A DNA stretch of 64,000 bases, taken from assembly GCF_030814015.1 (NCBI RefSeq), contig NZ_JAUSUL010000001.1, forward strand, positions 1,082,001 through 1,146,000. The letters run 5' to 3'. Below, piece by piece: positions 53,702 through 62,113 of the stretch. The stretch comes from Amorphus orientalis. GTDB taxonomy: Bacteria; Pseudomonadota; Alphaproteobacteria; Rhizobiales; Amorphaceae. A model generated the notes under the pieces. The model was not told where the DNA came from. It saw only the letters and a program-made list of their open reading frames with translations, and did no database searches. Position 1 is the stretch's first letter. Each line of letters begins with the position of its first letter. Made by a program: the position numbers and the translations under genes.

Positions 53702-53964
53702 GCGGCACCCCGCGCCTCCGCCTGTTCGTCACGGCCGATAGCCCGGGCTCGCTGGCGGCTCGGCGAAATCTGGAAACCATCATGGAAGCGATCGGGATCG
53801 GCATGGGCGAGGTGGAGATCGTGGACGTTCTGAAAAACCCCGCCGCCGCGCTGGAGGCCGATGTCATCGTCACTCCGGCGCTGGAGATTGTCCGCAATGA
53901 CCGTCGACTGCTGATCGCCGGCCGGCTCGACGACATGGATGCCGTCCGCGCTCGCCTGGAATAG
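53698..53964 (+). CDS. kaiB: KaiB-like protein
   Basis: This is an 88-residue protein of the KaiB/thioredoxin-like family. The N-terminal segment RLRLFVTADSPGSLAARRN is the KaiB signature. It is followed by EIVDVLKNPAAALEADVIVTPAL, with the conserved 'TPxL' point where KaiB changes fold, and LIAGRLDDMDAV near the end. It would bind KaiC and affect its phosphorylation state or ATPase. The start overlaps the kaiC stop as ATGA. The 147 bases that follow have no gene or obvious terminator before the convergent flavoprotein gene. Confidence 0.88.
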   Translation: MSGTPRLRLFVTADSPGSLAARRNLETIMEAIGIGMGEVEIVDVLKNPAAALEADVIVTPALEIVRNDRRLLIAGRLDDMDAVRARLE

Positions 53965-54111
53965 CGTTCCCGTAGCTCCGGACCCGTCCGAACCTTTCGG
54001 GACAGTCAAGCTGGAGGGCGTTTGGCCGGCGAGGATCCGACGGATCTGCGGGATCCATCATCGAACTATGGGTGCCCTGATCTTCGTGACCGCGGGGGTG
54101 CGGCTCGACCG

Positions 54112-55818
54112 TCAGCTGTTCCCCCGGTTGCCTGCGCTGTCAGCCGCACTTTTTCCGACGATATAGCCGAAGGTGAGCGCGGGCCCGAGGGTGATCCCCG
54201 CACCGGGATAGGCGCCGGCCATGATGGAGTTCATGTCGTTGCCGCAGGCATAGAGGCCGGGAAGGATACGGCCTTCGGGCGTCAGGACCCGGCCGCTCGC
54301 GTCGGTGGCAAGTCCCATGGTCGTGCCGATGTCGCCGGGGAAGAGCTGGATCGCGTAATAGGGACCCTGGTCGAGGGGCCGCAGGCACGGGTTCGGCTGG
54401 TTGTCGGGATCGCCCAGATAGGCCTGATAGGCGGTCGATCCCTTGCCGAATGCGGTGTCTTCGCCGGCCGCCGCGTCTTGGTTGAAAAGGCGCACCGTTT
54501 CAATGATGGCTTCTGCCGGCACCTGGATCTGCTGCGCAAGATCGCGAAGCGTTGCGCCCTTCTTCAGGTATCCGGAGCGGACATGTCTTCCGAACGGTGC
54601 CGGGAAGGGACGGACCGCACCGAGGCCGTAACGCCTGAGCGCGCGGTGATCTGCCACCAGCCAGGCCGACTTCAGTTCGTGAAGGATCATCGCGGAGACG
54701 AAGTCGTGGTAGGAAACCGCTTCGCTCACGAAGCGATGGCCGCTGGGAGTAACCGCGATCACCCCGGGTTTGGCCCGATCCAGGAAGAGATGCGGGAACG
54801 ACCGTGGCCCATCCGGCCCCGGGATCAGCGAGACCGGCGCCCAGAAACCGGCATGCTTGTTGGACGTTTCGAACTTCGCGCCGATTGCGCGGGCCGCGGC
54901 GATCGCTCCGCCGGTCGCCGGCCTCGGCGACATGGAATAGTGAGCCGCGCCCTGCGCGACGTGCCCCATCGTCTGCTGCCGGAGCTCGCGGTTGGCCGGG
55001 AAACCGCCGGTCGCGAGCACAACGCCGCACCGGGCGCTGACCTCGCGGCCATCGGCGAGGACCGCGCCGGTCACCCGACCGTCGGTGACCTGGAGGCGGG
55101 CAAGAGCTGCCTCGGTGAAGATCGGAATTCCGGCCCTTATCACCGAGGCGGCCAGCCGTCCTGCGACGGCCTGGCCGAGAACGAGCCGGGCGCCCCGGTC
55201 ATAGCGGGTGCGATCCTTCAGATGTCGGGCGAGCAGGCGCGCCGCATGGACGGCGGAAGCACGGCTCCGGGTCATCTTCATGAAATGGCCGATGTCGAAC
55301 CGGTTCAGCATCATGCCGCCGAAGACGGTGAACTCCTTGATCGGCTGCTTCAGGCGTTTGAACTCTGCGCTCAGTTCGCGCCCGTCATAGGTCTTGGCAT
55401 CCAGAACACGGCCGCCCATCGCGGCGCCCGGACTGTCGGAATGATAATCGGGGGAATAGGCCCGGTGCTCGAACTGGAGTTCGGTATTGGCCTCCATGAA
55501 GGTGACCATTTCCGGACCCGCCTCCAGGAAGGCCCGGACGAGGTCCGGCTTCAGGCGATTGCCGGCTTCGTGGGCGATGTAGCGCAGCGCGTCCTCGCGG
55601 CTGTCCTCCATCCCGGCTTCCCGCATCTTCGGATTGTCGGGAATCCAGATCGCGCCGCCGGAGATGGCGGTGGAGCCGCCGAAATGGGTGTCCTTTTCGA
55701 AGATCGCGACGGTCAGGCCGGCGTGGTGGGCGGTGAGCGCTGCGGCCATGCCGGCGGCGCCGGAGCCGAACACGACGAGGTCGTAGCTGGAAGCCGGCTC
55801 GGGGGAGGGGGCGGTCAT
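54112..55818 (-). CDS. FAD-dependent oxidoreductase, 3-ketosteroid delta-1-dehydrogenase-like
   Basis: This is a 568-residue flavoprotein of the fumarate-reductase/KstD group. The FAD site reads FGSGAAGMAAALTAHHAGL then GGSTAISGGAIWIP. The C-terminal substrate-side motif is MAGAYPGAGITLGPALTFGY, which keeps the Tyr-Pro-Gly-x-Gly pattern of KstD. It would introduce a double bond next to a carbonyl, or reduce one, in a ring or acyl substrate. Its start overlaps the SDR stop (ATGA). In an operon with three SDRs and a TRAP transporter it probably degrades an alicyclic or steroid-like acid. The substrate is inferred. Confidence 0.85.
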   Translation of the reverse strand: MTAPSPEPASSYDLVVFGSGAAGMAAALTAHHAGLTVAIFEKDTHFGGSTAISGGAIWIPDNPKMREAGMEDSREDALRYIAHEAGNRLKPDLVRAFLEAGPEMVTFMEANTELQFEHRAYSPDYHSDSPGAAMGGRVLDAKTYDGRELSAEFKRLKQPIKEFTVFGGMMLNRFDIGHFMKMTRSRASAVHAARLLARHLKDRTRYDRGARLVLGQAVAGRLAASVIRAGIPIFTEAALARLQVTDGRVTGAVLADGREVSARCGVVLATGGFPANRELRQQTMGHVAQGAAHYSMSPRPATGGAIAAARAIGAKFETSNKHAGFWAPVSLIPGPDGPRSFPHLFLDRAKPGVIAVTPSGHRFVSEAVSYHDFVSAMILHELKSAWLVADHRALRRYGLGAVRPFPAPFGRHVRSGYLKKGATLRDLAQQIQVPAEAIIETVRLFNQDAAAGEDTAFGKGSTAYQAYLGDPDNQPNPCLRPLDQGPYYAIQLFPGDIGTTMGLATDASGRVLTPEGRILPGLYACGNDMNSIMAGAYPGAGITLGPALTFGYIVGKSAADSAGNRGNS

Positions 55819-56582
55819 AGCGAGGACTCTTCTCTCGGGTAGCGGCCCATCGCCCAGCCGCCGTCGACGCGCAGCGTCTCGCCGTTGACGAATCCGGCGT
55901 CGTCGCTCGCTAGGAAGGCGATGGCGCGGGCGACGTCTGCGGGCGTGCCGACCCGGCGCATCGGCGACTGGTCGACGTAGATCTGCCGGCGCCAGAGTTC
56001 GGTGCGGATGCGCTCGGCGGTCAGCGGCGTCTCGATGAGACCGGGAGCGACGGCATTCACGCGGATGCCGTAGGGGCCGTAGTCCGTCGCCATCTGCCGG
56101 GTGAGGGATGCGACCGCGCCCTTCGAGGCGGAGTAGCCCGGGCTCCTGGTGGCGCCGATCTCGGCGTAGATCGACGCGACGTTGACGATCGCCCCGCCGC
56201 CGTCGCGCATGCGGGAGACGGCGAGCCGCGACAGCCTGAAGAGGGGGATCACGTTGATGTCGAAATAGCGCCGGAAGGCAGCGTCTTCGGTCGCCTCTGC
56301 AAAGTCGCCGCCGCCGACACCGGCGTTGTTGACGAGGACGTCCAACCGTCCGGGCAGGGTGTCGAGAAGGTCGCTCACGGCGGCGTCCAGGCCGTCGTCG
56401 GTCAGGTTGATCGTGCGGGTGACCACCGGGGCCTCCGCGTCGGCGGCGAGCGCCTCCAGTCCCGCATCGTCGCGATCCAGCGCGACGACGCGCGCGCCGC
56501 GCCGGGCGAACAGGAGCGCGGTTTCCCGTCCGATCCCGGAGGCCGCACCCGTGACGATGGAAAGCTTGTCCTGAAGCGTCAT
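55815..56582 (-). CDS. SDR-family oxidoreductase (1 of 3 in TRAP operon)
   Basis: This is a 255-residue classical SDR. The cofactor motif is TGAASGIG, the NNAG motif is present, the catalytic Tyr-Lys sits in YSASK, and the C-terminal tail is VNGETLRVDGGWAMG. It follows the second SDR by eight bases and is coupled to the KstD-like gene. It is likely to oxidise a hydroxyl group on the imported compound. Substrate specificity is not visible. Confidence 0.88.
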   Translation of the reverse strand: MTLQDKLSIVTGAASGIGRETALLFARRGARVVALDRDDAGLEALAADAEAPVVTRTINLTDDGLDAAVSDLLDTLPGRLDVLVNNAGVGGGDFAEATEDAAFRRYFDINVIPLFRLSRLAVSRMRDGGGAIVNVASIYAEIGATRSPGYSASKGAVASLTRQMATDYGPYGIRVNAVAPGLIETPLTAERIRTELWRRQIYVDQSPMRRVGTPADVARAIAFLASDDAGFVNGETLRVDGGWAMGRYPREESSL

Positions 56583-56590
56583 GGCCGTCC

Positions 56591-57325
56591 TCAGATCCCG
56601 AGTGAACCGCCGAGCGAGCGGCCGCCGTCGACGAGCAGAACCTGACCGGTGACGAAGCGGGCCTTGTCGGAGGCGAGGAACGCCACCGCCTCGGCGATGT
56701 CCTCCGGTGTGCCGAGCGTGCCGCCGGGCTGCATCGCGCGCAGCCCGTCGAGGTTGGTGTCGGAGCGCGCGCGCAGCATGTCCGTCTCGATCACGCCCGG
56801 CGCAACCGCGTTGACGGTGATGCCGCGCTCGGCGAGCTCCAGAGCCAGCGAGCGGGTGAAGCCGCCGACCGCCGCCTTCGAGGTGGCGTAGTGGATGTAC
56901 TGCTTCGCGCCGAGCATCGCCCGCGAGGCGATGTTCACGATGGCGCTTCCGCGCTCCATCTTCGCGGCGGCGCGCTGGCAGAGCGCGGCCATCGCCACGA
57001 GGTTGACCTCGTACATGCGGCGGAAGTCGTCGGCGGTGAGCGCATCGAACGGCTTCACGTCGAAGATGCCGGCATTGTTGACCAGCCGACGGATCGGGCC
57101 GGCGCCGTCGATGAGGGCCGCCACCGCGGCCTCGTCGGTGATGTCGAGGGTCGCCGCCGCCGCGTCTCCGCCGTCGGCGCGGATCAGCGCAACGGTCTCC
57201 TCAGCACGCTCCGCGGCGAGGTCGACCACCAGCACGCGGTCGCCGGCGCGGGCGAGCGTCTGGCAGATGGCGCGGCCGATGCCGGCACCGCCGCCGGTGA
57301 CGATCGAGAGAGGGGCTTCGGTCAT
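56591..57325 (-). CDS. SDR-family oxidoreductase (2 of 3 in TRAP operon)
   Basis: This is a 244-residue classical SDR with TGGGAGIG at the N-terminus, VNNAGIFDV, the catalytic Tyr-Lys in YATSK (IHYATSKAAVGG), and a RFVTGQVLLVDGG tail. It lies 73 bases after the DctP gene, and that gap holds a strong hairpin. It is probably an NAD-dependent alcohol dehydrogenase in the same pathway as its SDR neighbours. The paralogues differ clearly in sequence, so they are likely to handle different hydroxyl positions or steps. Confidence 0.88.
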   Translation of the reverse strand: MTEAPLSIVTGGGAGIGRAICQTLARAGDRVLVVDLAAERAEETVALIRADGGDAAAATLDITDEAAVAALIDGAGPIRRLVNNAGIFDVKPFDALTADDFRRMYEVNLVAMAALCQRAAAKMERGSAIVNIASRAMLGAKQYIHYATSKAAVGGFTRSLALELAERGITVNAVAPGVIETDMLRARSDTNLDGLRAMQPGGTLGTPEDIAEAVAFLASDKARFVTGQVLLVDGGRSLGGSLGI

Positions 57326-57362
57326 GGGAGGCCTTCGCGGCAGGAAGAGTCGGAAACAGAGG

Positions 57363-57388
57363 GGAGGGGACGGCGGACCGCCCCCTCC
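57363..57388. promoter_or_regulatory. Stem-loop after the DctP gene
   Basis: A stem of 10 base pairs with one mismatch (GGAGGGG then CGG, paired with CCG then CCCCTCC) closes a four-base loop, 10 bases after the DctP stop on the minus strand. No T run is present. It is likely to stabilise the binding-protein mRNA or partly terminate transcription, like the stems at 13714 and 21809. Confidence 0.6.
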
Positions 57389-57398
57389 GGATGGCGCA

Positions 57399-58514
57399 TC
57401 AGTTGCCGAAGCTCGACATGTCGAGCTTGCCGTAGATGTCGGAGCGGATCAGCTCGGCGACGGCCTCCGGATCGGTCCGGTCGATCTTGGCGAGCTTCTC
57501 CTTCCAGGCGGTCTGGGCGGCGAGGAAGGCGTCAATCACGCCGCTCGGATCGTCGATGCTGCGGGTCTCGACCGACTTCTGCGGCAGCTCCTCGACGAAG
57601 TTCGACTGGAACGCGTCGAGGGCGGAGGTCAGCTCCTGCGACGGCTCGATGATCTCCAGGCCGCGCTCCTCAGAGCCCTTGAGCGCCGCGTCCACGTCGG
57701 CGGCGTAGGTCACCTGGGTGCGGGCCACGCCGAGCGCCATATGGTCGAGCAGCGTCTTCTTCTGGTCCTCGGAGAGACCCTGCCAGAAGCTCGGGTTCAT
57801 GACGTAGGTCGCGCCCATCACCACGCCCATCGGCAGCGTGGTCACGCTCTTGGCGACCTCCCAGAACTTGTTGCCCTTGTCCAGGTTGGTCGGGTCCGAC
57901 ATCGTGCAGTCGATCGAGCCGCGGCTGAGGCCGGAATAGACGTCGCCGATCGGCACGGAGACCGGCACGCCGCCGAGGCTTTCCACCCACTGGGTCTGGG
58001 CGCCGCCGGCGGTGCGGATCTTCTTGCCCTTGGCGTCGTCCGGGGTGCGGATCGGCTGCATGCAGATGAAGTTGTAGACCGGCGTGGAATAGCCGCCGAC
58101 GAAGATGCCGCCGTTCTTCTTCCACTCGCCCTGGACGGACGCGTTGGTGATGCCGACCTCGGTGTAGGCGAGGGCTGCCGCGAGGGCGTCGTCGGAGGTG
58201 AAGACCAGGTCGTTGAGGACGTTGTTGACCGGCAGCTCGGAGGGCGAATAGCCCGGATAGACCACGCCGAGCTGGGCAACGCCGTCGCGGATGCCCTGCA
58301 TCGTCGACTTGGCCGGCACCAGCGATCCGCTGGAATAGACCTCGAAGGCGATCTCGCCGTCGGTGTCCTTGGCGATGTCCTCCGCGAAGCGCTGGTATGG
58401 CTGCTCGTTGAGAATGTGGACCGGCGTCAGCCAGTTGGTGGCGATGTAGGTCTCCGCCGCCGCCGGCACGATGGTGAGGCTGGTCACGGCCAGCCCGGCC
58501 AGGATGCGTTTCAT
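57399..58514 (-). CDS. dctP: TRAP transporter substrate-binding protein, DctP family
   Basis: This is a 371-residue periplasmic binding protein. The Sec signal peptide is MKRILAGLAVTSLTIVPAAA. The DctP fold follows with IATNWLTPVHILNEQPYQRF and a core with GKKIRTAGGAQTQWVESLGG, then SRGSIDCTMSDP. It works with the DctQ and DctM proteins encoded upstream. The gene order (Q, M, P, then enzymes) fits one operon. Its sequence is not like the first DctP in the window, so it probably binds a different ligand, perhaps an alicyclic or steroid-like acid. Confidence 0.92.
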   Translation of the reverse strand: MKRILAGLAVTSLTIVPAAAETYIATNWLTPVHILNEQPYQRFAEDIAKDTDGEIAFEVYSSGSLVPAKSTMQGIRDGVAQLGVVYPGYSPSELPVNNVLNDLVFTSDDALAAALAYTEVGITNASVQGEWKKNGGIFVGGYSTPVYNFICMQPIRTPDDAKGKKIRTAGGAQTQWVESLGGVPVSVPIGDVYSGLSRGSIDCTMSDPTNLDKGNKFWEVAKSVTTLPMGVVMGATYVMNPSFWQGLSEDQKKTLLDHMALGVARTQVTYAADVDAALKGSEERGLEIIEPSQELTSALDAFQSNFVEELPQKSVETRSIDDPSGVIDAFLAAQTAWKEKLAKIDRTDPEAVAELIRSDIYGKLDMSSFGN

Positions 58515-58581
58515 CGGATAGGTTCCTCCCGTTTTTCTATCTCTCCGCCGGGTTCGCCGGTCGGGGTTCGGTTGGCGGCTG

Positions 58582-59883
58582 CTAGTCGGCGAGGCCGGGC
58601 AGCCAGAGCGTGATCACCGGAAAGGCGACCAGAAGGGCGATGGTGAAGGCGTCTGCGAGGATGAACCACGACACGCCGCGGAAGATGGTTCCGAGCGGCA
58701 TGCTCGGCCCCAGGCTGGAGCGGATCACGTAGACGTTCATGCCGACCGGCGGCGTGATCAGTCCGGTTTCCAGAAGCTTGATCGCCAGAACGCCGAACCA
58801 GATCAGGTTCACGTTCATGTCGCCCAGGAGGGGCGCGAGGACCGGCACGGTGAGCAGGATGATCGAGATGCTCTCCAGGAAGCAGCCGAGCACGATGTAG
58901 AGCAGGCAGATCAGGATGATCACCACGGTCGGATCCAGGCCGGCGAGCTGGCCGGTGATCGCGACGGGCAGGGTCGACAGCGCGATGAAGCGCGAGAACA
59001 GCGCGGCGGAGACGACGATGATGAAGATCGCCGCCGTGCTGACCGCGGTGTCGATCAGCGCGTTGCGCATCATCTTGACCGAGAGCGTGCCGCGGGCGAG
59101 CGCGATCAGGCACGCGAGGAAAGCGCCGACCGCGCCGGCTTCGGTCGCGGTGAAGATGCCGGAGAAGATGCCGCCCAGCACGCCGGCGATCAGGACCGGG
59201 AGCGGCCATGTCTTGCGGATCAGCCGGCCCTTCTCGCGCCACGTCGTGTGGGTGCGGTCAGCCGGGGCAAGGTCAGGGTTGAGGGCGCAGCGGACCGTGA
59301 TCATGACCGCGAACACGATCCCGGACAGGATGCCGGGGATCAGGGCGGCGATGAACAGGGCGTTGATCGAGACGTCCATCATCAGGCCGTAGATGATGAG
59401 GAGCACGCTCGGCGGGATCAGCGAGCCGAGCGTGCCGGCCGCCGCCACCGAACCGGACGCGAGCGAGGGGGCGTAGCCGGCCTTCAGCATCTCGGGGATG
59501 GCGATCCGCGAGAACGCGGCAGCCGTCGCGACGCTCGAGCCGCTGGCGGAGGCGAACAGCGCGCTTGAGGCAACGCTTGCGGTCGCAAGGCCGCCCGGCA
59601 GCCGCTTCAGGAAGACGCGCGCGGCATCGAACAGGCCTGAACTCAGTCCCGCGCCCGAGGCGATGTAGCCCATCAGCAGGAACATCGGCACGGCCGACAG
59701 ATTCCAGTCGCCAATCATCTCGTAGGGGATGGCCTTGGCGATGCCGATCGCCGGCATCGATCCCATCATCAGATAGATGCCGGCGAACGAGGTCAGCCCC
59801 ATCGCAATCCCGATCGGGACCCGGAAGCCGATGGCGACCAGGGTGACGACGATGCCGAGAATGCCGAAATCGAGACGGTCCAT
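58582..59883 (-). CDS. dctM: TRAP transporter large permease, DctM family
   Basis: This is a 433-residue membrane protein with about 12 hydrophobic helices. Family motifs include SSALFASASGSSVATAAAF, GTLGSLIPPSVLLIIYGLMM and GLITPPVGMNVYVI. It imports solute using an ion gradient. The ATG at 59883 gives the normal N-terminus (MDRLDFGILGIVVTLVAIG). It lies eight bases after the dctQ stop. Confidence 0.93.
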   Translation of the reverse strand: MDRLDFGILGIVVTLVAIGFRVPIGIAMGLTSFAGIYLMMGSMPAIGIAKAIPYEMIGDWNLSAVPMFLLMGYIASGAGLSSGLFDAARVFLKRLPGGLATASVASSALFASASGSSVATAAAFSRIAIPEMLKAGYAPSLASGSVAAAGTLGSLIPPSVLLIIYGLMMDVSINALFIAALIPGILSGIVFAVMITVRCALNPDLAPADRTHTTWREKGRLIRKTWPLPVLIAGVLGGIFSGIFTATEAGAVGAFLACLIALARGTLSVKMMRNALIDTAVSTAAIFIIVVSAALFSRFIALSTLPVAITGQLAGLDPTVVIILICLLYIVLGCFLESISIILLTVPVLAPLLGDMNVNLIWFGVLAIKLLETGLITPPVGMNVYVIRSSLGPSMPLGTIFRGVSWFILADAFTIALLVAFPVITLWLPGLAD

Positions 59884-59891
59884 GGTATCGC

Positions 59892-60401
59892 TCAGGCCGG
59901 ATCGGAGGTGGGATCGGTGGTCGTGTAGGTGCCGCGCAGGATCTCCGCGAGGCGAAGCACCATCACCACGCAGGCGAGCGCCAGCCCGATCGGCAGCAGG
60001 AACTTGGTCGGCCAGATCACAACGCGCCAGGTGCCCTCGACGACCTCGCCGATGCGCCAGGCGGTCACCGCCGGTCCCCACGAGAGCCATGCGAGGCCGC
60101 CGTAGAACAGCGCCGAGAGCGCGGTGGCGAGGAAAAGGGCGATGCGACGTCCGAGCGCCGGAAGGAGGTCGTAGAGGATCTCGACCAGGATCGAGCCTTC
60201 CTTGATCTCCACCCAGGCGAGCGGCAGGAACACGGCGGCGACCATGTAGTAGCTGGCGACCACTTCGGCGGTGCCGGGGATCGGGTGGTTGAAGGCGTAT
60301 TTTCCAACGACGTCGGCGGTGACGTGCAGCATCATCAGGCCGAGCGCGGCAGCGGCGACAATGGCGAGGAAATGCGACACGTACCTCGTGAAGCGTGCCA
60401 T
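59892..60401 (-). CDS. dctQ: TRAP transporter small permease, DctQ family
   Basis: This is a 169-residue membrane protein with four hydrophobic helices and the DctQ signature region (TADVVGKYAFNHPIPGTAEV). It is the small subunit that pairs with DctM. The ATG overlaps the stop of the upstream SDR as TGATG, so translation is coupled. Its C-terminal tail is short and acidic. Confidence 0.92.
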   Translation of the reverse strand: MARFTRYVSHFLAIVAAAALGLMMLHVTADVVGKYAFNHPIPGTAEVVASYYMVAAVFLPLAWVEIKEGSILVEILYDLLPALGRRIALFLATALSALFYGGLAWLSWGPAVTAWRIGEVVEGTWRVVIWPTKFLLPIGLALACVVMVLRLAEILRGTYTTTDPTSDPA

Positions 60402-61159
60402 CACTGCATCCTGTAGCCGCCGTTCACGTCCAGCACCGCGCCGGTCATGTAGGCGCTGTCCGGACCGGCAAGGAACGAGACTGCGCCGGCCACGTCGTCC
60501 GGCGTGCCGATGCGCCCGAGCGGAATGGCCTTGGCGACCTCCGCGTCGCCGGACGGGTCGAGCGACATGCGCAGCATGGGCGCGTCGATGAGGCCGGGGG
60601 CGACCGCGTTGACGGCGACGCCGAACGGCGCGCCTTCCCGGGCAGCCGCCTTCACCAGGCCGAGGATGGCGCTCTTGGAGGTGATGTAGGCCGAACTCGA
60701 GCGGTAGCCGCCAAGCTGGGCGGCAACGGATCCGAAGGCGATGAACCGCGCATCGTCCAGCCGGGTCGTCTGACGCAGCCGCAGGAATTCCCGCACCAGG
60801 AAGAAGGTGCCGGTGCTGTTGACGTGCTGGGTCCGCGACCATTCCTCCGTGGATGTTTCCACGATCGGCCGGCGCGCGCCGCTCTCGTCGAGAATGAGAA
60901 GGCCCGCCGCCGCGACGACGACGGAAATCGCGCCGTATTCGGCCTCCGCCCGCCGGAAGACGTCCGCGACGGCCGCTTCGTCTCCCACGTCGAGGGCCAT
61001 GGACGGGTGAGGGCCGCCGGTCAGTTCCGCGGCGATCTTCTCGGCCGCCTGCAGCGACATGTCGGTCGCGAGGACGCGAAAGCCGTCCGATGCAAGCCGT
61101 CTGGATACCGCACTGCCGATCCCGCCGCCGGCTCCCGTGACGAGCGCTAGCTTCGTCAT
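60401..61159 (-). CDS. SDR-family oxidoreductase (3 of 3, first gene of TRAP operon)
   Basis: This is a 252-residue classical SDR. The cofactor motif is TGAGGGIG, the catalytic Tyr-Lys sits in YITSK, and the tail is YMTGAVLDVNGGYRMQ. The ATG at 61159 is preferred because GGGAGG stands four bases before it; a TTG 12 bases upstream is unlikely. It leads the seven-gene minus-strand operon and faces a divergent GntR gene. It is likely to catalyse the first oxidation of the imported compound, but this is inference. Confidence 0.88.
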   Translation of the reverse strand: MTKLALVTGAGGGIGSAVSRRLASDGFRVLATDMSLQAAEKIAAELTGGPHPSMALDVGDEAAVADVFRRAEAEYGAISVVVAAAGLLILDESGARRPIVETSTEEWSRTQHVNSTGTFFLVREFLRLRQTTRLDDARFIAFGSVAAQLGGYRSSSAYITSKSAILGLVKAAAREGAPFGVAVNAVAPGLIDAPMLRMSLDPSGDAEVAKAIPLGRIGTPDDVAGAVSFLAGPDSAYMTGAVLDVNGGYRMQ

Positions 61160-61191
61160 CTGACCTCCCAAATATATATTTTCCCCATTTT

Positions 61192-61254
61192 TGGATACAT
61201 TAATTGGGTATCGTCAAGCCTTAATCGCTTGAAACGCAAAATATGGATACATTA
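61192..61254. promoter_or_regulatory. Candidate GntR operator region with direct repeats
   Basis: TGGATACATTA occurs at 61192-61202 and again at 61244-61254, 52 bases apart, which is close to five helical turns. The first copy also forms an inverted repeat, GATAC at 61194-61198 with GTATC at 61208-61212. The gap is AT-rich and includes TATATATT, which could serve the minus-strand promoter. It lies between the divergent SDR/TRAP operon and the GntR gene, so the GntR protein is the likely binder. Confidence 0.55.
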
Positions 61255-61323
61255 TTGCGGGAGGTGGCTTGCAAGCTCCGGTGCGCCACGGCATGGTTCC
61301 GGGGTCAAGGAGAGGGATCGCAA

Positions 61324-62058
61324 ATGGGCGAGAAAGGCGGAACAGCTGCGGAATCCGCGACAGCGATGCTGCGCGAGATGATTCTCGCCGGCGAACTCCG
61401 TCCCGGTGCCCGGGTTCATCAGGACCATCTGTCGGAGGATCTGGGGCTGTCGCGGACGCCGCTCCGGACAGCCATGGCGACACTGGCCCGCGATGGCCTG
61501 CTCGACTACGAGGCCAACCGCGGCTACCGGGTCAAACAGTTCTCGGTGGATAGCATCCGCAGCGTGTTCGAGATCCGCTCGGTGCTGGAATCCCAGGCCT
61601 GCCGGGCGGCGGCGCGTCGCGGCATCGGACGGGGCGTGCTCGACACGATGGACGCGCTGGTCCGGCGTGGCGACGAGCTTCTGTCGGTCGGACGGCTGGA
61701 TCCGGATCGCCTGCCGCCCTACCGGAAGATGAACGTCGACTTCCACAACTGCATTCTCGAGGCCGCGCAGAATCCCTGGCTCAGGGACTTCGTCGACCGG
61801 ACCCACAACGTTCCGATGGTGTCCGACCGGGTCATTCTGTGGGACGACTACGACGTCATCTACCGCTCCCACGACGATCATCACAGGATCGCGCGGGCGC
61901 TTCGGCGCGGCGACGGCGAGCGGGCGGCACTGGTGATGTACGAGCACGTGGCCTATGCGGGCGAACTGCTCGTGACCCGGCTCGAAGCCGATCCCGACGC
62001 CGCGTTCAAACTCCTGTCTGCCGGCGCCGAGCCCCCGCTCGCCATGTCCGCCGATTGA
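61324..62058 (+). CDS. GntR-family transcriptional regulator (FCD domain)
   Basis: This is a 244-residue regulator. The winged helix reads ILAGELRPGARVHQDHLSED then LGLSRTPLRTAMATLARDGL. A helical FCD domain follows with NVDFHNCILEAAQNPWLRDF and SHDDHHRIARALRRGD, which contain the usual metal-site histidines. The ATG at 61324 has AAGGAGAGGG upstream; an in-frame start at 61243 would run through the putative operator. It is divergent from the SDR/TRAP/KstD operon and probably represses it until the substrate appears. Confidence 0.9.
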   Translation: MGEKGGTAAESATAMLREMILAGELRPGARVHQDHLSEDLGLSRTPLRTAMATLARDGLLDYEANRGYRVKQFSVDSIRSVFEIRSVLESQACRAAARRGIGRGVLDTMDALVRRGDELLSVGRLDPDRLPPYRKMNVDFHNCILEAAQNPWLRDFVDRTHNVPMVSDRVILWDDYDVIYRSHDDHHRIARALRRGDGERAALVMYEHVAYAGELLVTRLEADPDAAFKLLSAGAEPPLAMSAD

Positions 62059-62113
62059 GGCGGCGCACGCCCGGCCGCAGTCGCAAGACCCGCAATTCGA
62101 AGAGGAAACGACC

